Of a stretch of 64,000 nt of DNA, positions 57,009 to 64,000 are shown one piece after another. Both the position numbers and the translations under genes were made by a program. Below the pieces are notes generated by a model. The model made no database searches. It saw only the letters and a program-made list of their open reading frames with translations, and was not told the origin of the DNA. Numbering within the stretch: the stretch's first letter is position 1; each line of letters starts with the position of its first letter. Origin of the DNA: Denitromonas sp. (GTDB lineage Bacteria > Pseudomonadota > Gammaproteobacteria > Burkholderiales > Rhodocyclaceae); the NCBI RefSeq assembly GCF_034676725.1, contig NZ_JAUCBR010000004.1:1813501-1877500 (forward strand), given 5' to 3'.

Positions 57009-58418
57009 TTGACGCTGCCGCGCCGACTCGCGGTGGTGGATCTGGAGACGACCGGGGCCCACCCGGTACGTGACCGGATCACCGAGATCGCCATCGTCCT
57101 TCTTGAGGACGGGCGGGAGGTCGAGCGCTGGAGTTCGCTGGTCAGGCCCGGGGTGCCCATCCCGGCCGTGATCCAGAATTTCACCGGCATTACCGACGCC
57201 ATGGTGGCCGATGCGCCCGAGTTCGCCGAGCTCGCCGACACCGTGCTGGCCTTGCTCGGCGATGCCGTGTTCGTGGCGCACAACGCACGCTTCGACTACG
57301 GTTTTCTCAAGACCGCCTTTGCCGCGCTGGACAAGCCTTTTGACGCCGCGGTGCTATGCACCGTCAAGCTCTCCCGCGCGCTCTATCCCCAGCACCATCG
57401 CCATGGCCTCGATGCCCTCATCGAGCGCCATGCGCTGCAGTGCTCGGCCCGCCACCGCGCCATGGGTGACGCCGAAGCGCTGAGCCAGTTCCTCGACCGG
57501 GTGCGCCATGCCTTCCCCGCCGATACGCTGGAGAATGCCGTTGCGCGCGCCATGAAGCAGCCGGCGCGCCCGCCAGGCTTGCCCGAGGGCGTGCTGGAGG
57601 GCATTCCGGATAGCCCCGGGGTGTATTTCTTCTACGGCGAAAACGATCTGCCGCTCTACATTGGCAAGAGCAAGCGGATGCGCACCCGCGTGATGTCGCA
57701 TTTTGCGGCCACCCGCCTCAGCGGCAAGGAGGCCGACATGGCGCGCCAGGTGCGGCGTGTCGAGTGGGAGCAGACCGCCGGCGAGCTTGGTGCGCTCCTG
57801 CTGGAAGCCTGTCTGGTCAAGCACGACACACCGCTGCACAACCGGCAGTTGCGCAAGAACGACGAGGTCTTCGGCCTGCGCCTGCTGCCAAGCAACAAGC
57901 GCAAAGCCACGGTGCTCGAGCGTGTGCCGCTGACCGAGGGCGATCCACGCGGCTGGGCGGACGTGCATGGCGCCTTCCGCACACGCAAGGAGGCCGACAA
58001 CCTGCTGCGCGAGCTGGCCTATCTCTACCAGCTGTGTCCGCGACGGCTCGGGCTCGACAGCGGTCGTAGCGGCGCCTGCATGGCACACCAGATGAAGCGC
58101 TGTGCCGGCGTGTGTGCGGGCAAGGAAACCCCCGCCGAGCACGATGCGCGCCTGGCCGGCGCGCTGGCTGGCAAGGGACTCAAGCCCTGGCCGTGGTCGG
58201 GGCCGGTGCTGGTCAGTGAGTACGATCCGGCGACCGGGCGCACGGCCGTCCACCTGCTCGACGCGTGGTGCTACCTGGCCACCGAAGACACCGCCGAGGC
58301 GGCCCGCGCCCGGTGCGATACGGCAACCTACGCCTTTGACCTGGATATCTACCGGCTGCTGTTGCGCTGGTTTGATGCGCCGGCGCACCGTCAGGCCGTA
58401 TGCCTCGCCGCCGACTAA
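57009..58418 (+). CDS. DnaQ-like 3'-5' exonuclease fused to GIY-YIG nuclease (Cho/UvrC-like)
   Basis: A 469-residue DNA repair-type nuclease. Residues about 5-170 form a DnaQ/epsilon exonuclease with VVDLETTGAHPVRDRITEIA (Exo I), VFVAHNARFDYGFL (Exo II) and RHRAMGDAEAL (Exo III). From about 195 a GIY-YIG domain follows (SPGVYFFYGENDLPLYIGKS) as in UvrC and Cho, with a cysteine-containing C-terminal region (CAGVCAGKE). Such fusions are known in proteobacteria. The start appears to be a TTG at 57009, and the stop is followed by the nap regulatory region. Confidence 0.9.
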   Translation: MTLPRRLAVVDLETTGAHPVRDRITEIAIVLLEDGREVERWSSLVRPGVPIPAVIQNFTGITDAMVADAPEFAELADTVLALLGDAVFVAHNARFDYGFLKTAFAALDKPFDAAVLCTVKLSRALYPQHHRHGLDALIERHALQCSARHRAMGDAEALSQFLDRVRHAFPADTLENAVARAMKQPARPPGLPEGVLEGIPDSPGVYFFYGENDLPLYIGKSKRMRTRVMSHFAATRLSGKEADMARQVRRVEWEQTAGELGALLLEACLVKHDTPLHNRQLRKNDEVFGLRLLPSNKRKATVLERVPLTEGDPRGWADVHGAFRTRKEADNLLRELAYLYQLCPRRLGLDSGRSGACMAHQMKRCAGVCAGKETPAEHDARLAGALAGKGLKPWPWSGPVLVSEYDPATGRTAVHLLDAWCYLATEDTAEAARARCDTATYAFDLDIYRLLLRWFDAPAHRQAVCLAAD

Positions 58419-58451
58419 CGTGCACGTCAGTCGGCGCTTTCCCTGTCTAGT

Positions 58452-58496
58452 TTGATCGCAATCAAGTCGAACGCCTGTTCGCAGGTGTCCAATAAG
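58452..58496 (+). promoter_or_regulatory. FNR-type box and -10 candidate upstream of napF
   Basis: TTGATCGCAATCAA (58452-58465) is a perfect TTGAT-N4-ATCAA site for FNR/Anr-class regulators. An AATAAG hexamer at 58491-58496 could serve as -10, which would put the box centre roughly 41-45 bases before the start of transcription, as in class II activation. The napF ATG is 65 bases after the box. Confidence 0.8.
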
Positions 58497-58530
58497 AACC
58501 CACACGGTTTTTAGGGACTTTTTGTCCGCC

Positions 58531-59028
58531 ATGGATATCGCCCGTCGCGGTTTTCTCCGCGGCCGTTTCCGCCAAGTCGCTGCACAAGCCCGCCCGCCCT
58601 GGGCGTTGGCCGAGGCCGCGTTCATCGCACAGTGTTCGCGCTGCGACGCGTGTGTGACAGCCTGCCCGACCCGGGTGCTGCGCGTAGGCGACGGGGGCTA
58701 TCCGACGGTCGATTTTTCCCGCGGCGAATGTACCTTTTGCGGTGATTGCGCCGTGGCCTGCAAGACCGGCGCGATCCGGCGTGATGCAGGCACCCCGGCG
58801 TGGGCCATGCGGGCGCACCTGGGTGATGCCTGTGTGGCTCGCAAGGGGGTCGAATGCCGGATCTGTGGCGAAAACTGCGAAACCGGCGCCATTCGTTTTC
58901 GGCCAGTGTTGGGCGGCATCTCCCGGCCGGAGATGAATGCAGACGCATGTACTGGCTGTGGCGCCTGTGTGGCGCCGTGTCCTGTCGGCGCCATTGCCGT
59001 CAGCAACCCGATGGAGAGTCAAAGATGA
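58531..59028 (+). CDS. napF: Ferredoxin-type protein NapF
   Basis: A 165-residue cytoplasmic iron-sulfur protein that helps mature NapA. It holds three [4Fe-4S] cysteine clusters: CSRCDACVTACPT, CTFCGDCAVAC (with the related CRICGENC stretch) and CTGCGACVAPCPVG. The N-terminus MDIARRGFLRGRF resembles a twin-arginine signal but is usually retained. The ATG at 58531 is preferred to a TTG nine bases earlier. It is the first gene of the nap operon and overlaps napD (ATGA). Confidence 0.95.
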   Translation: MDIARRGFLRGRFRQVAAQARPPWALAEAAFIAQCSRCDACVTACPTRVLRVGDGGYPTVDFSRGECTFCGDCAVACKTGAIRRDAGTPAWAMRAHLGDACVARKGVECRICGENCETGAIRFRPVLGGISRPEMNADACTGCGACVAPCPVGAIAVSNPMESQR

Positions 59029-59285
59029 AAATCGCAAGTCTTGTGGTTCGGGTCGCCCCCGAACACATCCGGGCGCTGACCGAGGCGCTACTGGAAATCC
59101 CCGGTGTTGAGGTGCATGGCGCATCGCCTGAGCAGAGTCGCCTGATCGTGACCGTGGAAGATGGCGAGGGCTACTCGACGATGGATTCCATTCTGGCGGT
59201 CAACCTGAACAAGATGGTGCTCGGGGTGACGATGGCATATGAATATACCGATGAAGGTCTCGAATTGCAGGAACAGGAGGCGTGA
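59025..59285 (+). CDS. napD: Chaperone NapD
   Basis: An 86-residue chaperone that binds the Tat signal of NapA and delays its export until the cofactor is inserted. Family features: IASLVVRVAPEHIRALTEAL, IPGVEVHG and VNLNKMVLGVTMAYEYTD. Its start overlaps the napF stop and it ends 1 base before napA. Confidence 0.93.
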   Translation: MKIASLVVRVAPEHIRALTEALLEIPGVEVHGASPEQSRLIVTVEDGEGYSTMDSILAVNLNKMVLGVTMAYEYTDEGLELQEQEA

Positions 59286-59286
59286 A

Positions 59287-61830
59287 ATGACTATGGATCG
59301 ACGTGGTTTCATCAAGGCCAATGCCGTTGCGGCGGCTGCGGCAACAGCGGGGATCAGCCTGCCTGTGACGGCACAGGCGGCAGACGCGACGGCAACCGAC
59401 GTGCGCTGGGACAAGGCCGCCTGCCGCTTCTGCGGCACCGGCTGTTCGGTGCTGGTGGGCGTGCAGAAGGGGCGCGTGGTGGCCACCCAGGGTGACCCGG
59501 ATGCACCGGTCAACCGGGGCCTGAACTGTATCAAGGGCTACTTCCTGTCCAAGATCATGTACGGCGAAGACCGCCTCACCAAGCCGCTGCTGCGCATGAA
59601 GAACGGCAAGTTCGACAAGAACGGTGAGTTCACCCCGATCTCGTGGGACCAGGCCTATGACATCATGGCCGAGAAGTGGAAGGCGGCCATTGCCAACGAC
59701 CTGAAAGCCAATGCCGGCAAGCCCGCCGACCAGATCACCTCCAGCATCGCCATGTTCGGCTCCGGCCAGTGGACGGTGTGGGAGGGCTATGCCGCCGCCA
59801 AGCTGTGGAAGGCCGGCTTCCGTTCCAACAACATCGACCCGAACGCGCGCCACTGCATGGCCTCGGCCGTGGCCGGTTTCATCCGCACCTTCGGTATCGA
59901 CGAGCCGATGGGTTGCTATGACGACATCGAGAACGCCGACGCCTTCGTGCTGTGGGGTTCGAACATGGCCGAGATGCACCCGATCCTGTGGTCGCGTCTG
60001 ACCGACCGTCGCCTGACCCACAAGGGCAGCGAGGTGCACGTGCTGTCGACCTTCGAGCATCGTTCGTTCGAACTGGCCGACAACGGCATGATCTTCACGC
60101 CGAACACCGACCTGGCGATCCTCAACTACATCGCCAACTACATCATCCAGAACAAGGCCGTGAATCTGGAGTTCGTGCAGAAGCACGTCAACTTCAAGAA
60201 GGGCAAGGATGACATCGGCTTCGGCCTGCGTCCGACCGACGCGCGCGAAAAGGCCGCCAAGAACGCCGACAAGGCCGGCGCCGCCGACCCGATCAGCTTC
60301 GAGGAATACGCGGCCTTCGTGGCCGATTACACGCTCGAGAAGACCGCCAAGCTCTCCGGGGTGCCGGCCGAGCGCCTCGAAAAGCTCGCCCAGCTGTATG
60401 CCGACCCGAGCAAGAAAGTCGTCTCGTTCTGGACCATGGGGTTCAACCAGCACACCCGCGGGACCTGGGCGAACAACATGATCTACAACATCCACCTGCT
60501 GACCGGCAAGATCTCGACCCCGGGGTCGGGCCCGTTCTCGCTCACCGGCCAGCCGTCCGCGTGCGGCACGGCGCGCGAAGTGGGCACCTTTGCTCACCGC
60601 CTGCCGGCCGACCTGGTGGTGATGAATCCGGCGCACCGCGCCACGTCCGAAAAGATCTGGAAACTGCCCGAGGGCTTCCTCAACGGCAAGATCGGCTTCC
60701 ACGCCGTGCTCCAGAGCCGCATGCTCAAGGACGGCAAGATCAGCTGCTACTGGACCTCGACCACCAACAACATGCAGGCCGGTCCGAACATCAATGATGA
60801 GATCTACCCGGGCTGGCGCAACGACAAGGCCTTCGTGGTGGTGTCCGACTGCTACCCGACCGTCTCCGCCCTGTCGGCCGACCTGATCCTGCCGACCGCC
60901 ATGTGGACCGAGAAGGAAGGCGCCTACGGCAACGCCGAGCGCCGCACCCAGTTCTGGCGCCAGCAGGTGGCACCGCCGGGCGAGGCCAAGTCCGACCTGT
61001 GGCAGTACATCGAGTTCTCCAAGCGCTTCAAGGTCGAGGAAGTGTGGCCGGCCGAGATGATCGCCAAGATGCCGGAGTACAAGGGCAAGACCCTGTACGA
61101 CGTGCTCTACGCCAACGGCCAGGTCAACAAGTACCCGGTCTCGGATGTTGCCAAGGCCAACGACCACGCCTGGAAAGGCTACATGAACGACGAGTCCAAG
61201 GAGCTGGGCTACTACCTGCAGAAGGGCCTGTTCGAAGAATACGCTGCCTTCGGCCGTGGTCATGGCCACGACCTGGCCGACTTCGACGCCTACCACAAGG
61301 CGCGGGGCCTGCGCTGGCCGGTGGTCGATGGCAAGGAGACGCTGTGGCGCTTCCGCGAGGGCTACGATCCGTATGTCGAGAAGGGCTCCGACATCCAGTT
61401 CTACGGCCACAAGGACAAGCGCGCCGTGGTCTTCGCGCTGCCCTACGAGGATCCCCCCGAGATGCCGGACGCCGAGTACGACATGTGGTTGTGCACCGGC
61501 CGCGTGCTGGAGCACTGGCACACTGGCACGATGACCCGCCGGGTGCCCGAGCTGCACCGTTCGGTGCCGGAGGCGCAAGTCTTCATGCACCCGGACGACG
61601 CCGCACGGCGTGGCCTGCAGCGTGGCATGAATGTGAAGGTGAGCTCGCGCCGCGGTGACATGGTGGCGCAGCTCGAGACCCGTGGCCGCAACAAGCCGCC
61701 GGTCGGCCTGATCTTCGTGCCCTTCTTCGACGAAGGTCGCCTGGTGAACAAGCTGACGCTCGACGCGACCTGCCCGATCTCGAAAGAGACCGACTTCAAG
61801 AAGTGCGCAGTCAAGGTCACCAAGGCCTGA
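59287..61830 (+). CDS. napA: Periplasmic nitrate reductase catalytic subunit NapA
   Basis: An 847-residue molybdoenzyme that reduces nitrate to nitrite. The Tat signal is DRRGFIKANAVAAAAATA (Arg5-Arg6), with probable cleavage after AQA near residue 31. Cys46, 49, 53 and 81 ligate the [4Fe-4S] cluster (CRFCGTGC...NCIKG). Cys190 in PNARHCMASAV is the molybdenum ligand. The bis-MGD contacts SGQWTVWEGYAAAKLW and SGPFSLTGQPSACGTAREVG are conserved. Length matches the family. It sits between napD and napG. Confidence 0.98.
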   Translation: MTMDRRGFIKANAVAAAAATAGISLPVTAQAADATATDVRWDKAACRFCGTGCSVLVGVQKGRVVATQGDPDAPVNRGLNCIKGYFLSKIMYGEDRLTKPLLRMKNGKFDKNGEFTPISWDQAYDIMAEKWKAAIANDLKANAGKPADQITSSIAMFGSGQWTVWEGYAAAKLWKAGFRSNNIDPNARHCMASAVAGFIRTFGIDEPMGCYDDIENADAFVLWGSNMAEMHPILWSRLTDRRLTHKGSEVHVLSTFEHRSFELADNGMIFTPNTDLAILNYIANYIIQNKAVNLEFVQKHVNFKKGKDDIGFGLRPTDAREKAAKNADKAGAADPISFEEYAAFVADYTLEKTAKLSGVPAERLEKLAQLYADPSKKVVSFWTMGFNQHTRGTWANNMIYNIHLLTGKISTPGSGPFSLTGQPSACGTAREVGTFAHRLPADLVVMNPAHRATSEKIWKLPEGFLNGKIGFHAVLQSRMLKDGKISCYWTSTTNNMQAGPNINDEIYPGWRNDKAFVVVSDCYPTVSALSADLILPTAMWTEKEGAYGNAERRTQFWRQQVAPPGEAKSDLWQYIEFSKRFKVEEVWPAEMIAKMPEYKGKTLYDVLYANGQVNKYPVSDVAKANDHAWKGYMNDESKELGYYLQKGLFEEYAAFGRGHGHDLADFDAYHKARGLRWPVVDGKETLWRFREGYDPYVEKGSDIQFYGHKDKRAVVFALPYEDPPEMPDAEYDMWLCTGRVLEHWHTGTMTRRVPELHRSVPEAQVFMHPDDAARRGLQRGMNVKVSSRRGDMVAQLETRGRNKPPVGLIFVPFFDEGRLVNKLTLDATCPISKETDFKKCAVKVTKA

Positions 61831-61904
61831 TATCACGACACGCTGAGAGATGAGGGCCGCCGACTGCGGGGCAGTGTCATGCCCCGCGGCGGAGCCCGCA
61901 CACC

Positions 61905-62765
61905 ATGAGCACGCAAAACCACCGCCCCTCCGCTGACGGCAAGTCTGGCCAGGCGCGTCGCCGCTTCCTCAAGGAAATGGCTGGCGCGGCAGGCGGCGCC
62001 TGCATGCTGGCGCTGGGCGTCGGCCTGTATGGCGCCGAGGCGTCGGCCCGTCCGGCCGAGGCCATCCGGCCCCCCGGCGCCTTGCCCGAGCGGGCGTTTC
62101 TGGCGGCCTGTGTGCGCTGTGGCCTGTGTGTGCGCGACTGCCCCTTCGACACCCTGAAGCTGTCCGAGCTGGGGGATAACGTGGCCACCGGCACGCCCTT
62201 TTTCGAGGGGCGCAAGGTGCCATGCGAAATGTGCGACGACATCCCCTGCGTGAAAGCCTGTCCGACCGGCGCGCTCGATCGCGAGCTGACCGACATCGGC
62301 AAGGCGCGCATGGGGCTGGCGGTGCTCATCGACCAGGAAACCTGCCTCAACTTCCTCGGCCTGCGCTGCGATGTGTGCTATCGCGTGTGTCCGGTCATCG
62401 ACAAGGCCATCACGCTGGAGCTGGTGCACAACCCGCGCTCCGATCGCCATGCCATGCTGCTGCCGACGGTGCATTCGGATCACTGCACCGGCTGCGGCAA
62501 GTGCGAGCATGCCTGTGTCCTGCCCGAGGCGGCGATCAAGGTGTTGCCGCACAAGCTGGCCCAGGGCAAGTCGGCCGAGCACTACCGCAAGGGCTGGGTG
62601 GAGCGCGAGGCCGCAGGCGGTTCGCTCATCGGCGAGCAGCAGCAGTTGCCGATGCGCGGGCTGGAAGATCGCAAGTATGGCGACACGCGCGTGGCACCGG
62701 GCTATGTGCCGCCGGCGGCGCAGCCGGCCAAGCCGGGCGGCATTGATTCGGGGTGGAAACCATGA
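61905..62765 (+). CDS. napG: Ferredoxin-type protein NapG
   Basis: A 286-residue periplasmic iron-sulfur protein exported by Tat (ARRRFLKEMAGAAGG). It has four [4Fe-4S] motifs: CVRCGLCVRDCP, CEMCDDIPCVKACPTG, CDVCYRVCP and CTGCGKCEHAC. With NapH it forms a quinol dehydrogenase that feeds electrons to NapC/NapB/NapA. It lies 74 bases after napA and overlaps napH by ATGA. Confidence 0.95.
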   Translation: MSTQNHRPSADGKSGQARRRFLKEMAGAAGGACMLALGVGLYGAEASARPAEAIRPPGALPERAFLAACVRCGLCVRDCPFDTLKLSELGDNVATGTPFFEGRKVPCEMCDDIPCVKACPTGALDRELTDIGKARMGLAVLIDQETCLNFLGLRCDVCYRVCPVIDKAITLELVHNPRSDRHAMLLPTVHSDHCTGCGKCEHACVLPEAAIKVLPHKLAQGKSAEHYRKGWVEREAAGGSLIGEQQQLPMRGLEDRKYGDTRVAPGYVPPAAQPAKPGGIDSGWKP

Positions 62766-63673
62766 GCGCGGCCGGTCAGAGCGCGGCGAACGTGCCGCCC
62801 GTTGCGGGGCGCAGCGCCGTGATGATGCGCCCCGGCGCCGAGGCAGTCCTCGAAAAGGGCTGGTTCAGGGCGCACAAATGGTTGTTGCTGCGCCGGCTGT
62901 CGCAATTGGGCATCCTCGCGCTGTTCATGCTCGGGCCGTGGTTCGGGCTGTGGGTCGTCAAGGGCAACCTGTCGTCGAGCCTGACGCTGGGTGTGCTGCC
63001 GCTGACCGATCCCTACCTGCTGCTGCAATCGGTGGCGGCCGGGCAGGTGCCGTACAAGGAGGCCTTGCTCGGTGGGGGCATCGTGGCGGCGTTCTACCTG
63101 TTGTTCGGCGGGCGGCTGTTCTGTTCCTGGGTGTGCCCGGTGAACATGGTCACCGACGCCGCGGCGTGGTTGCGCCGGCGCCTGGGGCTCAAGGGCGGCA
63201 AGGTGCCGAGCGAGTACACACGCTACTGGCTGCTCGGCTTCACCGTGCTGGCCTCGGCGCTCACCGGGGCCATGGCCTGGGAGTGGGTGAACCCGGTGTC
63301 GATGCTGCATCGCGGGCTGATCTTCGGGTTCGGCCTGTCGTGGGGCATCGTGCTTGGCGTGTTTCTCTACGATCTGCTGATCGCCAGCCGCGGCTGGTGC
63401 GGCCATGTGTGCCCGATGGGTGCGTTCTACGGCGTACTGAACAAGACGGCGTTGATCCGGGTCACGGCAGACCGGCGTTCGCGCTGCGACGATTGCATGG
63501 ACTGTTTTGCTGTGTGTCCGGAACCGCAGGTGATCCGGCCGGCATTGAAGGCGGTGGCGCAGGACCACCCATTGATTCTTGACCAAGACTGTACCAGCTG
63601 TGGGCGTTGCATCGACGTTTGCAGCAAGGATGTATTCAGATTGACCACCCGATTCGATAGGAGCGAGTCATGA
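62762..63673 (+). CDS. napH: Quinol dehydrogenase ferredoxin subunit NapH
   Basis: A 303-residue membrane protein with four transmembrane helices, conserved cytoplasmic CxxxCP motifs (CSWVCPVNM and CGHVCPMGA) and two C-terminal [4Fe-4S] motifs (CDDCMDCFAVCP and CTSCGRCIDVCS). It anchors NapG and oxidises (mena/ubi)quinol. The ATG at 62762 overlaps the napG stop, and its own stop overlaps the napB start. Confidence 0.95.
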   Translation: MSAAGQSAANVPPVAGRSAVMMRPGAEAVLEKGWFRAHKWLLLRRLSQLGILALFMLGPWFGLWVVKGNLSSSLTLGVLPLTDPYLLLQSVAAGQVPYKEALLGGGIVAAFYLLFGGRLFCSWVCPVNMVTDAAAWLRRRLGLKGGKVPSEYTRYWLLGFTVLASALTGAMAWEWVNPVSMLHRGLIFGFGLSWGIVLGVFLYDLLIASRGWCGHVCPMGAFYGVLNKTALIRVTADRRSRCDDCMDCFAVCPEPQVIRPALKAVAQDHPLILDQDCTSCGRCIDVCSKDVFRLTTRFDRSES

Positions 63674-64000
63674 AAAACAAGACCCGTAATCTCGTAGTCG
63701 CCTTGCTGGCAACCATGAGCCTGGGCATTTCTCTCGGCGTTCAGGCCGCTGACGGCGTCCAGTCCCTGCGGGGGCGGGATGTTGCCGATCCGGAGCTGCC
63801 GCCGGGCGGCTATGTCGTGGAGAAGGACCAGGCGCCGATCCCGCGCGACTATGTCCAGCAGCCGCCGCTGATCCCGCACAAGATCGACGGTTATACGGTG
63901 ACCACCAATTTCAACAAGTGCATGGACTGTCACTCCTGGACCCGCTACCGCGAGACCGGGGCGACCAAGGTCAGCCTGACTCACTTCAAGGATCGCGACG
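63670..64000 (+). CDS. napB: Nitrate reductase cytochrome c-type subunit NapB (5' part)
   Basis: The first 110 residues of the dihaem electron-transfer subunit; the gene runs off the window. It has a signal peptide (about 1-27, ending VQAAD), then LRGRDVADPELPPGG, IPRDYVQQPPLIPHKIDGYT and the first haem site CMDCH (Cys84, Cys87, His88), followed by SWTRYRETGATKVSLTHFKD. The second haem site lies outside. The gene order suggests napC follows. Confidence 0.95.
   Translation, partial: MKNKTRNLVVALLATMSLGISLGVQAADGVQSLRGRDVADPELPPGGYVVEKDQAPIPRDYVQQPPLIPHKIDGYTVTTNFNKCMDCHSWTRYRETGATKVSLTHFKDRD

Noticed and set aside
39128..59620. Other GTTCGAC words (for example 39128, 34619, 59608) as further frameshifts
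   Set aside because: In these places Phe-Asp is in frame and the gene reads through without a break, so they are natural sequence.
59200..61836. 878-codon minus-strand frame opposite napA
   Set aside because: Pure antisense shadow; napA is unmistakable.

Overview
The window is 64 kb of GC-rich, densely packed bacterial chromosome. I read it as a betaproteobacterium of the Rhodocyclales (Thauera/Azoarcus/Zoogloea-like). The grounds are the gmk-rpoZ-spoT order, a DUF3460 small protein typical of betaproteobacteria, a napFDAGHB operon behind an FNR-type box, a PEP-CTERM surface protein, and 3-hydroxybutyrate metabolism. This is an inference from gene content, not a database match. I see no rRNA, tRNA, CRISPR array, prophage or transposase.

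Layout. 1-7.7 kb: end of an acyl-CoA:acetate CoA-transferase, a RutE-like nitroreductase, an Aer-like PAS chemoreceptor, an OmpA-like inner-membrane protein, peptide release factor 3 and a Ycf46-like AAA ATPase. 7.8-11.8 kb: a large hybrid histidine kinase. 11.8-18.6 kb: a TRAP transporter (dctPQM) divergent from a MarR-type regulator gene that leads the 5-oxoprolinase operon pxpBCA; together they look like a pyroglutamate uptake and hydrolysis unit. 18.6-25.9 kb: a CheY-like regulator, a LysR regulator divergent from a flavodoxin-like protein, SrkA kinase, TerC, a sirtuin, 3-hydroxybutyrate dehydrogenase, a patatin-like lipase and a cytochrome c. 25.9-26.6 kb: a gene-poor stretch of nested inverted repeats. 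26.6-36.2 kb: mixed genes (MsrB, a glutamine amidotransferase, a PEP-CTERM protein, a flavoprotein, MscS, a PNPOx-like protein, OsmC, a MocR regulator, a VOC protein, a YiaD-like lipoprotein, a methyltransferase).

36.2-44.4 kb holds a proteobacterial dedicated sortase system: histidine kinase, response regulator, a VIT/VWA target protein with a C-terminal sorting signal and a class GN sortase, plus three proteins of unknown function, one of them encoded on the opposite strand between the regulator and kinase genes. 44.6-53.6 kb is a GABA/polyamine locus: gabT, gabD and a four-gene spermidine/putrescine-type ABC transporter on the minus strand, divergent from a GabR-like MocR regulator. 53.6-58.4 kb: gmk, rpoZ, spoT, a DUF3460 protein and an exonuclease/GIY-YIG protein. 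58.5-64 kb: napFDAGH and the start of napB, for periplasmic nitrate reduction.

The strangest signal is a set of four apparent +1 frameshifts in four unrelated genes (CoA-transferase, hybrid kinase, 3-hydroxybutyrate dehydrogenase, sortase target). All occur at the same heptamer GTTCGAC, in the same codon phase, where the protein families call for GTCGAC. A systematic sequence or assembly error is the likeliest cause, but the regularity deserves a check. The affected genes are therefore annotated as CDS with apparent frameshifts and not as decayed genes.
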